Assembly (NCBI GenBank): GCA_021819605.1
Contig: JAKAQT010000030.1
Span: forward strand, 1 to 13,580
DNA length: 13,580 nt
DNA from: Thermoplasmata archaeon
GTDB lineage: Archaea; Thermoplasmatota; Thermoplasmata; Thermoplasmatales; Thermoplasmataceae
Direction of reading: 5' to 3'
This document shows, piece by piece, positions 13,572 through 13,580 of the stretch. Within the stretch, counting starts at the first letter, position 1. Every line of letters starts with the position of its first letter. The notes beneath the pieces are model-generated. The model worked only from the letters and a program-made list of their open reading frames with translations. It did not search any database and had not been told where the DNA came from. Both the position numbers and the translations under genes were made by a program.

Positions 13572-13580
13572 AGGCAGTAG

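Noticed and set aside
1..13580. CRISPR array, toxin-antitoxin pair, restriction system, prophage or replication origin
   Set aside because: No regularly spaced repeats, no such gene pairs and no Orc1/Cdc6 gene were seen anywhere in the window.

Overview
The window looks like chromosomal DNA of a Thermoplasmata-type euryarchaeon (order Thermoplasmatales is my best guess; the genus cannot be told from sequence alone). Four things point there. The right end carries the archaeal gene string S19e - PDCD5 - L39e - L31e - aIF6. There is an archaeal Hjc-type Holliday junction resolvase. The tRNA-Ser has discriminator G and no encoded CCA. First genes of transcription units have an archaeal TATA element about 30 bases before the start codon, which implies leaderless transcripts. 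Base composition is moderate in GC, with AT-rich gaps between units.

Layout. 1-573 (-): N-terminal part of an MFS transporter, cut by the window edge. 745-1260 (+): Hjc-like resolvase with an insertion after the first helix. 1257-2621 (-): class III PLP aminotransferase, convergent with Hjc and overlapping it by three bases. 2749-3738 (+): ferritin-like domain fused to a VIT1/CCC1-type iron/manganese transporter. 3952-6344 (+): two-gene ABC exporter (ATPase and large permease, GTGA overlap). 6345-6676: AT-rich gap. 6677-7120 (+): Lrp/AsnC regulator. 7121-8126: about 1 kb without a normal gene, holding a decayed tnpB tail dense in hairpins (about 7483-7735), tRNA-Ser(GGA) at 7757-7840, and only a doubtful micro-ORF. 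8127-8951 (+): helix-turn-helix plus coiled-coil protein of unknown function. 8952-9286: unexplained gap. 9287-11456 (-): a second two-gene ABC exporter. 11676-13571 (+): ribosome and translation operon; the 51-residue L39e gene at 12483-12638 is real although very short.

How the genes fit together. The translation operon is a conserved housekeeping unit: small-subunit protein S19e, nucleic-acid-binding PDCD5, large-subunit proteins L39e and L31e, and the subunit anti-association factor aIF6. The two ABC systems share an architecture (one ATPase, one permease of about 480-540 residues with about 12 membrane segments) but face opposite directions and have separate promoters; their cargo is unknown. 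The rest are stand-alone genes for metabolism, metal handling, repair and regulation.

The least ordinary part is 7120-9290. It combines the remains of an IS200/IS605-type element, whose right end could still form an omega-RNA-like fold, with a tRNA gene and an orphan DNA-binding coiled-coil protein. I do not see a defence island, CRISPR array or complete mobile element, and I do not claim a new system.
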